64,000 nucleotides of DNA from Cruorifilaria tuberocauda (taxonomy: Eukaryota > Nematoda > Chromadorea > Rhabditida > Onchocercidae), in assembly GCA_013365365.1 (NCBI GenBank), contig JABVXU010000011.1:186001-250000 (forward strand). The letters are read 5' to 3'. Every line of letters starts with the position of its first letter. Within the stretch, counting starts at the first letter, position 1. Positions 1 to 13,400 of the stretch are shown here, one piece after another. The position numbers and the translations under genes are program-made. The notes under the pieces are model-generated. The model worked only from the letters and a program-made list of their open reading frames with translations, was not told the origin of the DNA and did no database searches.

Positions 1-90
1 ACAAGAAGCAAAAAACAGTAATCAATGATTTGCTTTTGCTTCTTTTCTCGCATATTTATCATAAGATTTTTAAACAACTGCATATCTAAC

Positions 91-1404
91 CACTTGAAAT
101 AACACAGTCTTTAAAAGCGTTAATATACATATTAGTGATAGTTGTATTCCAATTCTTCGCGCGCAGGCACAGGAAAACAGCACGTACAAGCCGCCGTATT
201 AACTGCAATCATTATTATTTCGATAAATTCGAATATCTATTACTATTTTGTTAAGGACAATGATGATATATCCAGAAATATTTCAAAATTATAAGAAAGG
301 AAAAAACAATACTAAAACAAAGAACGCCAGTTCCGAAAATCTAAAATATACACAGGAGGTGTAAAGATTAAAAAATACATAAACTTGACTGATTCGATAT
401 GTTTATTGACTAAACTTCATAAATGTCTTATTAACTTTCTTAAATTGTGTAATATCGTTAAACAATCCATTATCCTTGCGGAATAGAATGAAGCGAATTA
501 GAATTTAGAATTTTAGTTTTGTATCTCTTAATATATTCTTTTCGACGGTAAACAATGTATCGGCTTGATAGATTCTAAATAAGAGTAAACAAACAGCAGT
601 TAGCAATTTGATTTCTTACCAAAAAGCAGACTGATACTAGTCCAAAATACGAATAATCTGTTACAAATCCCATATTGGTAATAGTCTATTTGGTGATGAC
701 ACAAATACAAATTAACTTCCCCAAAACTATTTATTCTTACTTTACTATCTAGACGAAAAAAGTTTTTATTCATAATTCAACTTTCTTGACTCACTGATCT
801 CTTTCCACTTTTACATTCGTTGATGTTTTATAAAATTACATTTCCTTTGAACAGTCAAGACACAGAGAGAGATTTACCATAAGAAATTTATCCATTCTCC
901 AACGATCGATTCGTGACCATTCATTAGAAATAGTTATTAACATATACTTAATAAAAGAAACTGATTCCTTTTCTCTTTCAAATAAATTTAGCAATGAAGC
1001 GATATTATCAGCAAGCTGTTCTTGCCATAACATCTTATCTTGCATCCACATCACGTAATGCAGTCCTTTGGTCAAATGTAACATCGCTTTATCGTCGAAT
1101 TCTGCAAAAAATGGTAAAAAACTAACTTCGTTCAATCAGCTTATTCCACTTCCAATAGTTTCCTTTAATGGTAACTTTTCTGGGCTAGATAATAGAATTA
1201 TAAAAATTAAGCTTTCCACTGATAAATATCAACGATTCTTTCCAATACTTAATAGATAAATAAAGACGAAAACAAACCTCGCTTAGCTGATTCAGTTTGA
1301 ACCCAATCACGTAACATTAGAAAAGCTCTCCGACGAATGATCGGCTCACCAGATGCTAACTTCTGTGCAAAAATAATTTCTATTTCGTTCAATTCCGGAT
1401 CCAT
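91..1404 (-). CDS. RRP1: RRP1/Nop52 ribosomal RNA processing protein, N-terminal exons (partial)
   Basis: Nucleolar RRP1 (Nop52) family protein, which acts in pre-rRNA processing for the large ribosomal subunit. Three exons are visible on the minus strand: 1404-1278, 1101-878 and 202-91, with matching phases. They encode about 154 N-terminal residues; the gene continues past position 1. The protein starts MDPELNEIEIIFAQKLASGE, followed by RRRAFLMLRDW. Exon 2 carries LTKGLHYVMWMQDKM, the QLADNIASLL segment and SNEWSRIDRWRMDKFLM. Exon 3 reads LIRRLVRAVF. These are the conserved blocks of the Nop52 domain. The start ATG lies 5 nt after a TTTTTTTAG acceptor (a likely trans-splice site). The end of exon 3 (GTG then GTTAGA) is the least certain boundary. 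The nearest neighbour on the same strand, the spinster gene, ends 2.8 kb upstream, too far for a confident operon call. Confidence 0.9.
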
Positions 1405-4184
1405 CAGATCTAAAAAAATAACCTTTTTACTTGAATAATTAGAATTCAGAATGATAACTCGGATTCATTTCATTATTTTCTTTGATTCAGTGTAACTTTT
1501 CTTTTTATTTATTAATATTGAAATAGAAGAAAAGTGCAACCATATTTAATTTAAAATTTCAATCCGTTACTGGTCAGCTCTAAAATTAAGGGAAAGAGTA
1601 TTATTTCGAAAGACACTTTTCATCCAGTATATTGTGAAGTATAAAAACTACAATATTCTGAATAAGGCAAAAAGGCAAAAAGAAAAACATGATGATTTCT
1701 CATAAATTTGAAGAAAATGATCAATTCACCAGAATTATTATGTAAACTACTATCGTAAAAATATTAATGCTAAATAAAACTTTCTTTAATTACTAAAAAT
1801 TTTTCAAGAATTACAGCGATTTCGTCAGAAAAGTTCATAAAAAGCAACAGTGCAATATGACAATATCTATCTATTGACTGCTCAAGCAATTACTGGTAAT
1901 TTATGATTTAAGAAGTTTAAACTTAATTGTTATCCTAAAATTTGCTATTTGCAAGTGAGAGAATGAAGAATTTCAGAGCAAGTTAATGCTGCCAATTAAT
2001 AATAGTTCTAGGTTTGCAGATAATTTGACTAAGACAACTAATCTTAGTTTCATTGCTTAGGTTGTTCATGGAAATGTCATCTAATGTCAACCTTAATGAA
2101 AGGAATTGAAATATAGATAGATGAAATGAACGAAAGGAGAAAAAATGAAGAGCGTCTAGAATAATGTTCATTATGATTAAAAGAAAAAAATATATGTATG
2201 AACAGATGTATACATATATTATCGTCATTGATGACCATTTTTTTGGAAATTATTTTTCTTTAAAAGGAAAATTAAAGAGAGAAATAATTAAATGTGGAAA
2301 TATTTTGAAAAAGGAAGAGGAAAACTGTTACACTTATTCACCAAATTGTCACATTCATTTGCTCTTATTTGGCTAGTGATACCAATAATGCATACAAGAT
2401 ATGATCAATTAAGAGTAACAACGATATCATTGATAAGAATGTTGACTATGTTCCAATATCTATACACAATTGCTAACAATGTTGTTACACAAACAGAAGC
2501 CTCGTATCCGAACTCATATAGAAGAAAAGTAACCGCCCAACGACCAAATCTTCATCACCGACTCGTTTTTTAACCAACACCCACACAGCCTATGCAGTGC
2601 TCGAAATGCAATTCGCTATTTCCAACAAGCTCTTTGTAGACGGTCTCTAACGTAATCGAGATCAAACAAAAGCAAATTCGAAGAAACTGTTAATGAATTT
2701 CTCGCACACTTTCATAAAGTCAGAAAGACAATATTTCCTCCACATAAATACTACGTGAACTGAAGTAAGTCAAAGGTCAAAAACTTTATAACAAAAAAAA
2801 ATTTACAACAAAAGGTAGAACATTTATGTTAACATTAATAACAACAATTAAAAAGGTAAGGAGGAAAAGATTCAACTTATCTTTATATTTCGAGAGGTAA
2901 GCACAGAATAACCATGAAAAAATAGACAATTCTAAATTTAAGAAAGAAATAAAATAACTACGAGCAGTGACATATTCAAACGATTGTTTATTAAAAATTT
3001 TGAAACAATCCGTAGCTTTACGAACAGTTTCTCTTTTTTTCTCTTTTCCGTTTTTAAATTATTAATTTGATTAGTGCTATCATAAGTGACAATTATACAA
3101 ACACATATTTTATAATAGCAGAATGTAAAAATATGAAAAATATTATTACCCGTACGACTCAATAAACATGTTAAAATGTAAAATTTATTTTGAAAGAAAA
3201 TTCACCGCAATGGTAAAGTGATAAAATCTCACAAATACATGACTTTGAAAATATGAAGGAACTATTTCTCGGCTTTTTTGTATGATTCTTTAATTTTCAA
3301 GTGAAAAAGAAAAAAGCAAATTATGTGCAATTTAACAGAGAAAGCTGTATTTACCGAGGGGTTTATAAATTTTAAACTTTGTGAAAGAGAGGCTTCATAT
3401 ATCTAGACAACAACTTTTTGTAAGCTGAGAAAAAAGGGACAATACAGCTCCAAAAGCCCACGAAAATTTAATTAATCATATCTTTCTAAGGGCATAAAAT
3501 TATTGATAGGTATTTCAAACAGTTATTAAAAAAATATTGAAACCTGAAAGTCGAATTAAGTAATTAATTAAGTGAAAATTTTGAGAGACAAATTTCAAAT
3601 AACAACAGAAATTGTTAGATTCTTGAATAATCAATGATAATCATTGAAACAATATAATTATTTAAATGCATTGTTCACTGCACTATTTTCAATATTCACC
3701 TTATTGCCATTAAACCTGGCACTCGAGCAACCATATGTGGAATAATACCCTGAAAATGAAATAAAAAATTTTGATGTTTAAAAAAAAAATTTTTATACGA
3801 GCAGTTTTAGATTAATATAATATACTGCCAAACATAAAAATTAACTTTCGCTCCCGGAAAATCAAATTTAAGCTTTTGAATGGAAAGAAAATTTTTACAA
3901 GCTGAAAATTTTGTTTGCGCATTTATTATGAAGAGCAAAGTGACTAATTAGGCTGGCAATTGATTTAATCTTCGAATTGTATTCTTATACTAAGAGATAT
4001 AATTTCAAATGATATTTTCATTAAGTCCTTTTAATTGAAAGGCAGACTTCATGATCATGATAAAGTACCGCCGCTTTAGCGTTTTTCATTTACTAATCGA
4101 AGCTAACGAGGTAATACGTTAATTCAAGTGACATGTCTATTCATAACGTGAAAACACGAAATTAATCAATTAGTTCCCATCATA
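1405..4184. other. Intergenic region between RRP1 and the spinster gene
   Basis: About 2.8 kb separates the 5' end of RRP1 from the 3' end of the spinster gene (both minus strand). The sequence is AT-rich, and its short open frames lack splice structure or recognisable motifs. The first few bases (1410-1416 on the minus strand) form the TTTTTTAG acceptor before the RRP1 start. One exon-like segment at 3700-3749 is listed separately. Otherwise nothing codes convincingly here. Confidence 0.6.
3700..3749 (-). other. Exon-like segment of unknown affiliation
   Basis: On the minus strand a TTTTCAG acceptor is followed by 50 open bases that read GIIPHMVARVPGLMAIR and end at a GTGAAT donor-like site. 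The peptide is not low-complexity, and both splice signals are good. It lies downstream of the spinster stop codon and upstream of RRP1. It could be an alternative 3' exon, a 5' non-coding exon of RRP1, or chance. I do not recognise the peptide. Confidence 0.25.
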
Positions 4185-7100
4185 TCAAGTAGATGCAGAA
4201 AATCTTTGTGAGAACCTTTCGATCGAAAAAAGAAAAATCTTATAACCGATTTGTTGCAAAAATTTGTTTCGATCGCGAACATAAGATGCTGCGGCAGCAA
4301 AGAACAGCAGAACACTGATAATTAATAAAACATTGGGTATGTAAAATGCTGTAATTAATGACTGAAAACACGCTGCTGGAGTGCTGTTGGAGCCTCGTAT
4401 CCAATCAGATACCTGAAATTCGGCATGATGTTTGGTGTGAGAAGCGAATACGCATAACACTGATTATTTAGAGAAGAATTAGCAACATTACTATCATCTT
4501 TACGGCACAAATGAGATGATAATATTTATTTCAACATAATTGTTATAGAAAAATTTATTTCAAAATTATTTCAAGTATTAAAATTGACAGAAATAATTTA
4601 AAATGACTCACCAAACCGAGAATGTATGGTCCAGAAGCATCACCAAATAAATGTGATATAAGGATTTGCCATGAATTTGCAATCGATCGTCGTTGCGGCA
4701 CTATTATATCCTACAAAAAGAAAACGAAATTTCCAAAGCCCTATTTTGTTTGCTTCTTATATCAAGTGGAACTTTGGAAGTAAAATTAATTTTATAACTT
4801 TTTCCTTATCCCCTAATGCTTCCACTTATTTTCTCCTATACATATTTCAAGAGTCCATATTTTTAGAAGAAAAATTTTTGCTTCATTTAATTTCTACTTG
4901 GAGTGTAACCATTCTTGCTATAAAAGGTAATCGACATTAAGAAAAGATTTAAAAAAAGGAAATTACTCACAAGAAGCATGTCGACAATTATGGCCCAATT
5001 TAAGCATAATGATACTACTGTTAAAAAGATGAATACCTGCAAGTGGAAGAAAGGGAAAAGTTTAGCATTATTTTTTAAATTAAACGTTGAGAGTGTAGAA
5101 ATAATTATTTCGATTGAGGTCAACTTTATAAGTCGGAATCTAATAGTAATTACCATGTGTAAGACAAATTCAGTAGATGAAGGAGAGCTAAGACGGCGGC
5201 TATACAGATTAAAGATCGGTTAATCGTGCTACAGCTAAAAACCTTATTAATTCAGTCCGAAAACTATCACTGTAAGTTGCCAAATTATAAGAATGGATAA
5301 AAAGATTGAATACTTATAAGTTGACCTCTTGATGATAACAATGCATAATACCAATCAATATAATCTTAATCAGCCGTACATTCCAGCTGCAAAAGCTGCA
5401 ATCTTGGAGACCTTACAAACATAAACAATTCGACGAAAAAAATTAAAAACAAAAAAATATTTGAAGTGTGAACATACCCAAGAAAGGCTAGTATTTGTTA
5501 CGCATAAATGAAGGCCCATAAAAAGAAATGGTACTGCAAACATAGATCCAATAGCACATACCAAAGCGTTGGAACGAACTGTTGTAATAGACTTACAACA
5601 CCATTTACCGTCTGACCAAAGCTGGATTTGGAAATGAAGTTAACGGCATTGTAAATTTAAAAAAAATCTTCGTTTCCCTTTAATTTTGAGATTTTTGCAA
5701 AGTACAATAAAGCATTTCCAGTTAGCAATTTCTCAAGTGCTACATTAAGTGATAACATTACGAGTCTTATGGCAGGTACTTGCTGAACCAAGTGAGCCTA
5801 ATTCAATTTTTAAATCAATGTCACTTCAATAGCAAAAATGATAAATTGGATGAAATAATGATAATAGAACCACCAAGTTGAAGCTGACTTCACAACAATC
5901 TGCAGCCTCTCTTCTATCCATCCAGTATCATAATTAAAACAAACCTGTGATAATATTGTGCCACTTGAAACACCCAAAATCCCGCCAACTACTGTTATAA
6001 TACCAAAAGTAAGTGATATACTGAAATATCCCTAGATTTGTTATCAATATTTCTTCATTAAGTAAATTTTGAAGTAATATTTTAAAATGAACGACGTAAT
6101 AACAATAATAATAAATAGATCATTTATGCACATTCTTCTCAGACCAATTATGCAAAAATTTAAATTTGAAGGACATAAAACTTCTGATATTCATATGCTC
6201 CGCATCTATCTTATCCTCTCTTATTTGTATTTATCAATCTGCATTTTGTCTTTCATTATTAAGGAAATCCTATTATTCAATTTGGATGCTGGTACCGTCA
6301 ACTTGCTCTCACCTTGTAATGTAGTAAATGTTCTGTTATCCGTACAATTTACGTCCATTAATTGAGGCAGTGAAGAAACAGAATGCAAACAACCGAATAA
6401 TGAGGGAATAGAACCTGACGATATAATGCCGCTATAAGTTATTGAGAAATAGCGTCGATCAACCGTTGTTATACTATACTGTTGCTGAATGGTACCGTTC
6501 TCGGAATGGGACGGGTGCGGGGAAGTTAAGCGGATGAGATAGATTTGTGAGAAGGAATGGATGGAAAGATTCTAGAATCGGATCAAGAAATTGATAAATA
6601 TTGCGGAAGCTAGACTTGCTTTATATCTGTCTTTTCAAACAGGTTGCTATTTTTTATCTCCATTCAATAATTCATACCATGAAAAAGGCCTCAGCTATCT
6701 ATCAAATCGATCAACGTTAGAAGATAGGATTATCATAGACTGAAATAGCTAATAGCTAATGTCTGACTACTTTCCGGAATCTATTCCATGAAATCATCCT
6801 GGAAAGATTCAATGACGAGATTTCCATATTTTATTGGAATTGAAAATTTCCTTAATTTACCTGTTTTTCTGTTCACTATCAAGCTGATGAGTATTATTCA
6901 GATTCAGTTTCATAGCAGTGGAATGTTCAATGGCCGCCGGTCCCCACCACGACAACGTCCCCGTCACAAATATTACCGATGTATAGGCGAGTGTTGCATT
7001 CACGTAGGTTGGACTAAAAGTAAGGAAATATCAGAACTTCATAGCATTCTCAAATTTCTAGGTTCGTCTCAAAAATTACCCACACATAAAGCTTGCCAGT

Positions 7101-8599
7101 ATAAAGTAAGCTTTATGAGCAAATGATGAAGTATGGAATTATTCTAAACGGGTTTTTGGAATCAACTTTCAAGATTTAGAGGTTTTAATTTGACGAAAGT
7201 TTTTGTTTTCTTCTCGTTATATTGAGAAAATGTTATATCAATGCTGAAAGCACGAAAAGCAGTCTTTTTGAGGTAAGAAAAAAATTTACATTTTACAGAT
7301 TGCTTTGATATCTTCCCAATATGACGTTTTCTGCAGACTATTAGCAAGAACATTTTCCGCTTCGCCACGTTTCGGTTCTTTCATTATGAGGATGATAAAT
7401 AGGACACATAAAAAACCTAGAAATGGTGTCACTCGAAGACCCCATTGCCAACCACCCAATAACGACGAAGCACTGGACGATACGATATAGCCCATACCGC
7501 TGCAAAGATCAGTTTTGATAAAATGCAAGACAAGCTAATCAATCTTGTAAGATATATTTGGTAGAAGAATTCTGATATTCAATCAAATTTTACAATTATA
7601 CATGGTAACTTCCCTTTTCTGAGAAAGATGGATAACCAATCTTTTGAATTCTTGATCAGCTTGTTTATACCAATGAGTAATGATAAGAATTTAAACAAAA
7701 TAAAAATATGGAAAAGGAAGCAAAACACTGGAAAATGAGTTCATGGTTTCGAACTTTGAAATTCCAAACATAATTGCTCGACTGCGTATCGGCATTGAAA
7801 ATATGTCAGCAATTATGAAATTTCTTCACTATATACCGTATGGGTAATTAACCTTCCGATTGGTATAGCGAAATAGAAAAACATAATTGCTCGACTGCGT
7901 AGTGGCATTGAAAATATATCAGCAATTATTGTTGGTGCTATTATCGCATATGACGCTTCACCAATACCAACAACTCCCCGAAGTAGTAGAAATAACCAAA
8001 ACAACTGCAAATCATCAAATCATTTCAAGTTATATTATTTTAGATTAGATTAGTGATTTCCAAGCTTGACTTGCAATAGAGCCAAACTCCTAATTTCAAT
8101 CGAAAATCAGAAATCAAAATTAGAGTTTGGATTTCTTCGCATTTACGAAAAACTCACATTAGCAGGCACGAATGATGATGCTATAACAGCAAGAATCCAC
8201 GTTGCTATACCAATGATCATTATCCATTTTCGATTATACCTATCCCCGAGAAAACCACAAAGAGGTGCAACTACCATATAAAATATAATAAATATTGTTT
8301 GTAGTAAACCTGCTCCGGTATTATCAATGGAAAAAAAGGTTTGAACTTGTGTCAGAACACCTGAAATGGTATAATTAAAAAAATTAATATATCGATGACG
8401 TATACGATATTTCATATATGTTCGGGAATTCATACGATTAAATATAAAAATTACAATATAAAAGCCAGCTGTTACAAAAAGTGTACTTACCCGCAACTGT
8501 AAATCGATCCATGAAATTAAGTAAGTTAATGATAAACAATAGAACTAAGCAGAGATAGTCTCGCAATCCATTTTTAACTTTTAATTTTTTAGGTGACAT
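4185..8599 (-). CDS. Spinster-like (SPNS family) major facilitator transporter
   Basis: Complete 12-TM major facilitator protein of the spinster family. Relatives export sphingosine-1-phosphate or lysophospholipids from late endosomes/lysosomes or across the plasma membrane. Ten exons: 8599-8491, 8360-8158, 8004-7853, 7499-7290, 7013-6861, 6020-5945, 5621-5478, 5036-4971, 4710-4612, 4412-4185. Phases agree throughout and give 479 residues. Motifs: [10 protein letters not shown] in TM1 (28-37), the MFS loop motif GDRYNRK (75-81), [11 protein letters not shown] in TM4, [14 protein letters not shown] across the exon 3/4 junction, [11 protein letters not shown] in exon 5, [11 protein letters not shown] in exon 8 and [15 protein letters not shown] in exon 9. 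The ATG at 8599 was chosen over one at 8623 because a TTTTGCAG acceptor lies between them at 8607. An exon 3 fragment is duplicated in intron 3. Which of the worm spin paralogues this is cannot be decided here. Confidence 0.93.
7766..7929. repeat. Partial exon duplication in the spinster gene
   Basis: A 51-bp stretch occurs twice in direct orientation, 113 bp apart: 7879-7929 inside exon 3 and 7766-7816 in intron 3. 48 of 51 bases match. The exon copy encodes [17 protein letters not shown]. The intronic copy would read [17 protein letters not shown] and then diverge. No AG acceptor precedes the intronic copy, so it is probably a non-functional remnant. Confidence 0.9.
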
Positions 8600-8606
8600 C
8601 GAGTTG

Positions 8607-8613
8607 CTGCAAA
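8607..8613 (-). promoter_or_regulatory. Likely trans-splice acceptor of the spinster gene
   Basis: Minus-strand TTTTGCAG ends at 8607, seven bases before the ATG at 8599. In nematodes such an acceptor directly before a start codon, with no coding exon upstream, usually receives a spliced leader. A cis-spliced non-coding 5' exon is the alternative. Confidence 0.5.
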
Positions 8614-10371
8614 AGCTTTGCAATAATTGAAGATTTAAGAGAAATAGAGAAACTACAAGGATTTCGAATTTTAATTCTTCTAAAACTATACAAATTCCAG
8701 TGGTTCGGCGAACTCTATCATAATGTTAATATAATCAGCAATGTACAGCGATATGTATAATTAAGCAATAATAATATTTCAAATTTGTTTGAATCACTGT
8801 ATCATTGATGAAGTAACAATATGTCAATTTGAATTATTGCTTATTAATAAACGAATTAATTATCAGCAATGACAATTATTGATCTTATCACTTTGATATT
8901 GCTTGAAATCTAAAAAAGATAAAATACATTATTGCTGAAAATAAGTAAAATAAGAAAATAAGTATTTAACGTTAATGCTTATTACTTGTTGAAATCACTA
9001 AATTTTCATTAATCGATTCAATTTACCTTAATCGTTACATTTTTTAGCATTTAAAATTGTTTCGAAGAAATAAACGATTTGGATCTATAGGCAGGGCATT
9101 CGTTTAAATACAACGCATTGTAGTAATAATAAAAAAAATAATAAATAATATAATTATCAGTCATGTGGATAAATATATGCACACACATATTTGCTTATAC
9201 TCTAATCTTATCCGCGTGAACAATCACGTTAATAGTCGAAAGATAGAATTTCAGCGCAGAAACACAAAGATTTCCACACAAAATCATGTGATTTAAATTT
9301 ATTAAAATTCAATAAATTTGACAGTATTTTAAAAAGAATGAGGTTTTCAAAATAAAATGAGGCAACAATGATTGAAATCAAAAAGTTAAGTAAAGCTGAA
9401 ATGATTATTTGCCTGCTTTTTAAATTATATAACAAATCTGAAATAAAAAAGTTTGCTGTAATTCTAAATATGTCAACAATTTTTCAATCTCGCATTTTTT
9501 GGGCGACGAATATTACCGTAAATAATTTGCTGTGAAGTGAATGATGAAAGACAATAAACTATCGCAATTCTTTTGTTTAAAGGCATGTGATCTAAAATAC
9601 CTTCGGAAAAAATGAATTAGACAGAAATGAAAATGATCGATGACGAAGAACCCTTCGTGAAATTGATTATTTACCTTACTCTTGTTATTAGATGTTTCAA
9701 TTTTTTACTCTCAAAATATTTCTGATTATCAGTGAACTACATGAAATTTCCTTACAATAATATATTGAAAAAATAAGCATGGATGAAGGTGAAGCATATG
9801 ATCAACAAACATATTAGCAACATTTTTCAATGAAATGGAAAAAGTTTTGGAGGAGAAATGATAGAAAGGGAAATGAGAAAGACGAGATTTTTTAAAATCA
9901 AAAGTATCTCAGCTTTTAGTTAAATTTTTGTCAAGTTCTCCTTAATTCTAAGGAATTCCATTTGAAGATCATATTGGATAGAAATAAAAGTAAGTCAGTG
10001 TAGAACATTTTATTCAAACATAAAACTTTCATTCTCCTATTACTTAATTTACTTCCACTAATTACACGTAAGGTATAAAGGGAATTTATGCGGAAGATCG
10101 CTAGGGAAATGAACCACAGAAATGATTGACCTATTGATTGTGCGTGTGTGTATGCGTCTCTGTATGATATACATGTATGATATTCATGATAATATCGTTT
10201 TAGTAAAGATTGAAGTGATTGGAACTGGTTCAGATCAGCAACAGGTAACCACTGACAGTGAATGTATGTTGCTGTTAAAATCAATCGTTGAGTTATTTAT
10301 TACTGAGGAAGGACGAGTTTCAAACAGACAATTAAGTATTTAGGTGATACAAAAGAATATACGGAATCTTC

Positions 10372-10454
10372 GGAGAAAGAGAAAAGGAGAGGTGAGGAAG
10401 AGAGAAGGAAAGATGGGGGAAGAGAAGGAAAGAAAGAAATTGGAGGGAAGGGAG
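10372..10454 (+). repeat. Polypurine (GA-rich) tract
   Basis: About 80 bases are almost entirely A and G on the plus strand, with only a few T interruptions. Such tracts are simple low-complexity sequence; they can form triplex DNA or exclude nucleosomes. No function is shown. Confidence 0.7.
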
Positions 10455-13400
10455 ACATGAATAATTGAATGTAATTTCATAAATAGTATTTTTTCAAGAG
10501 TGACGTGGAATAGTTCTTTGTTTTCTTTATATCAGTTTGATATGGAGGAAATGATCTTTAAACTAACTGATAGCCATATTTTATTATGAAAAACTGAGTA
10601 TCATTCATGATTACGATATCCGTCACACAAAGTGCTTCTATATGATTGCTTAAATTTAGCAAAAACTTTATTTCCGCTTCAGTAAGATGAAAGTAAAACT
10701 TAGGATTTAATTTATGATTGCAATTTGGAAATTTTTATCATTTCTAGCAGACTGTTTTGAGCGACCATCGTCCATACATTTTCCATGTCCATTTGCGATC
10801 ATCGCATTTCTACCAATCCACAATGGCATGAAAAATTATTTAATTTCAAAATTTCATGACATTAGCTTCAATTATATTACATCAGTAAAACCTTCAAGAA
10901 CACTGACAGAAAAAACTGACCTGCTCGGCGCTATCATTCTCAAAACATTTGTAACGAAATGAATCCAATTTGAATGGATCATCTGATAATGTAATTGTGT
11001 TTACTCGACTTTGCATTGTTTTACACTTTGTTCTCCCGATTTTTGATTCCCACTTCTCGAAGATTTTCTCTTTGTTTAAGAAATTAATTATTCTGGGTAA
11101 AACAATGATAAATTTGCTGAATGTTGTGAAAGGATGAAAAATAACAAAAAAGTGTGGGAAAAAAAGGTAGATGTATTTTGATGGAAATGAAGAAAAAGTA
11201 TGGAAGATGGAAACCCAATGATTCACTATTTCATGCTCTTTTTCTGAATTCTAATCACAATTTCATCGCCTTCCTTCTTCACTTCATCATCTCTCCTTTC
11301 AAACTGATTAAATTTGCTGGTTTATTCATCTCTACCAGCATACCACCTGTTTCAGTTTTCTTGTAAAAAGAAAATATCATTAAAGATTAAAAACGATGAA
11401 TGAGGTTAAAGTTGAATAATTTTGCGGAGAGATGTAAAAATGCAAAAAAACGCGTTTCCAAGGTTAGAAAATGATGTGTAAATGAAAAAAGGTAAAATGG
11501 CAATGGAAAAAATGAATTAAGTTAAATTCGATATATCACAGGAAATACCGTTTGGTATATTGTTCTATTTAATCCGAATAACTAGAGAAAAATATTTTTT
11601 TATCATCAGCATGTTCCAATTTTAACCAAATAAAAAAATGGATAGATAAAATGTTCTTTTGGAACTTTAGAAGCAGTTAATCCAAAAAAGGTTGAGGGAA
11701 TAAGGTAGTTTCACAAGTTTTCAATTCAATTTATCAGCAATTTCGTTATGACTTACTGGATTTGAAAAATAAAGAAATGAAACCTACTGGACCATTAAAT
11801 AATTTCATCATTTTTGCTGTTTACTGGAATTAAAACAATGAAAAGGTAATAATAAGTTTGTACGTTATAAAAAGGAATTGAGCAAAATTAATACTTTAGC
11901 AATAAGCTAATACTGATGATGATAATGACAGTTTGAAATTAGCCGATTGACTTTATGTATGTCTGTAGTACCACCGAAAAATTCGATACGGTCAGGCTGA
12001 ATAATCGCTTCAGCAAATATAGAAATATATTCTGGTGTGTTGCAAGATAATCGAAGAGAAAGATTTACCATTAATCAATTGAGTTTAATTTATTGCTGAA
12101 CCAGAAAAAAATCAGCCTTCTGAATTGAACAAATTGTTTCAGTATCACTCTAAAAAGCGATGCATGTAGTGGTAGTAATGACGAGAAAGACTGAAAAAAT
12201 GAAGTATAATAATGATAATACTTTGAAAAGTACAACAAAAAATATTTCAATAACCCTTGATGATCTTTAAATCAAAAAAGTGAACAATTCATGTAATATG
12301 AATTTAGGCCATTTCAGTGAGATAGCAGATAATGCAATTAATGAAGACGAGATTAACATAAAATCAAAAACTTGTCAAAATTACTACCTGCAATACAAAT
12401 TAAACTTAATGATTAACTTAAGGAATATTAGAAATCATCTGAAGAGATTGCAAAAGTTCGTAATACGCCACTAATCATTAATTTAAGTTTGTTAACTGAA
12501 AATCTCAGATAACTCACTGTTAGAAAAATTTTCTTACCGATAAAAGTTGACAATTAAAAAAGCATACTTTTTATGAAGTCAAAAACAGGAGAAATAAACA
12601 AAAAAGCAAATTTTACTCGCATTATACGTTATCGAATCCCATCTGACAAAATCATTTTCTCGCATATGGGATATGAAATGATAAGAAATCATTTATCATT
12701 TGATAACATAATTGAAACATACGTGAGACAGCGCACGGTGAAAATAAGATAGACGCTGAAAGTAAACTAATCACTGGCAAAATGAAAAGCAATAGTTATT
12801 TACAATGATAACCGAAGTGATATTAAATAGAAATGGATGAAACTAAAGTGATGATGATTTTAGAGTCAATTTGTAGTGGAAATAAAGTGATTTTAATGCA
12901 TGAATTGGTTTTATTAATTCAGTTTTATTTCAAAACTCGTACTCCATTTATTACACGCAAATTTAAATAATGCTTGAAAAATTATGCCTTAAAATGCTTT
13001 AAAAATTAAAATTAAAAAAAATATTCGTAATAATTCTTGGAATCTTACAATGACAATTGTGCGAAACGATAGAAATTAATGAAATTTTCAATCGTGAAAA
13101 ATTTTAATAGAACCTTAAAAACACATTTTTCGACCAAGCCTACATAATTCATGCACCTTATAAAACTGAAAACCTCGGATTTAAATTTTCAAATTGAAAA
13201 AGAGATTAAATAGCAACAAATTACGACAGCAATTGTTGTACCAGAAAAATAGTAATACAGAGAATAAAACATGAAAATGTACAATGCTGTTGTAACTATA
13301 AAAGAAAATATTAAAAGATATTTATTTGAAAATAATTAATTTGAAAATTAAAGAAAGTTGAAATGAAAAGAAACATTTATTTGCAAATACATGAAAGGTA

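Noticed and set aside
2292..2573. 93-codon plus-strand open frame
   Set aside because: Compositionally like intergenic DNA; no homology recognised and no splice structure.
9931..10343. Overlapping open frames on both strands (117 and 73 codons)
   Set aside because: Neither has a known motif, splice partners or coding-like composition.
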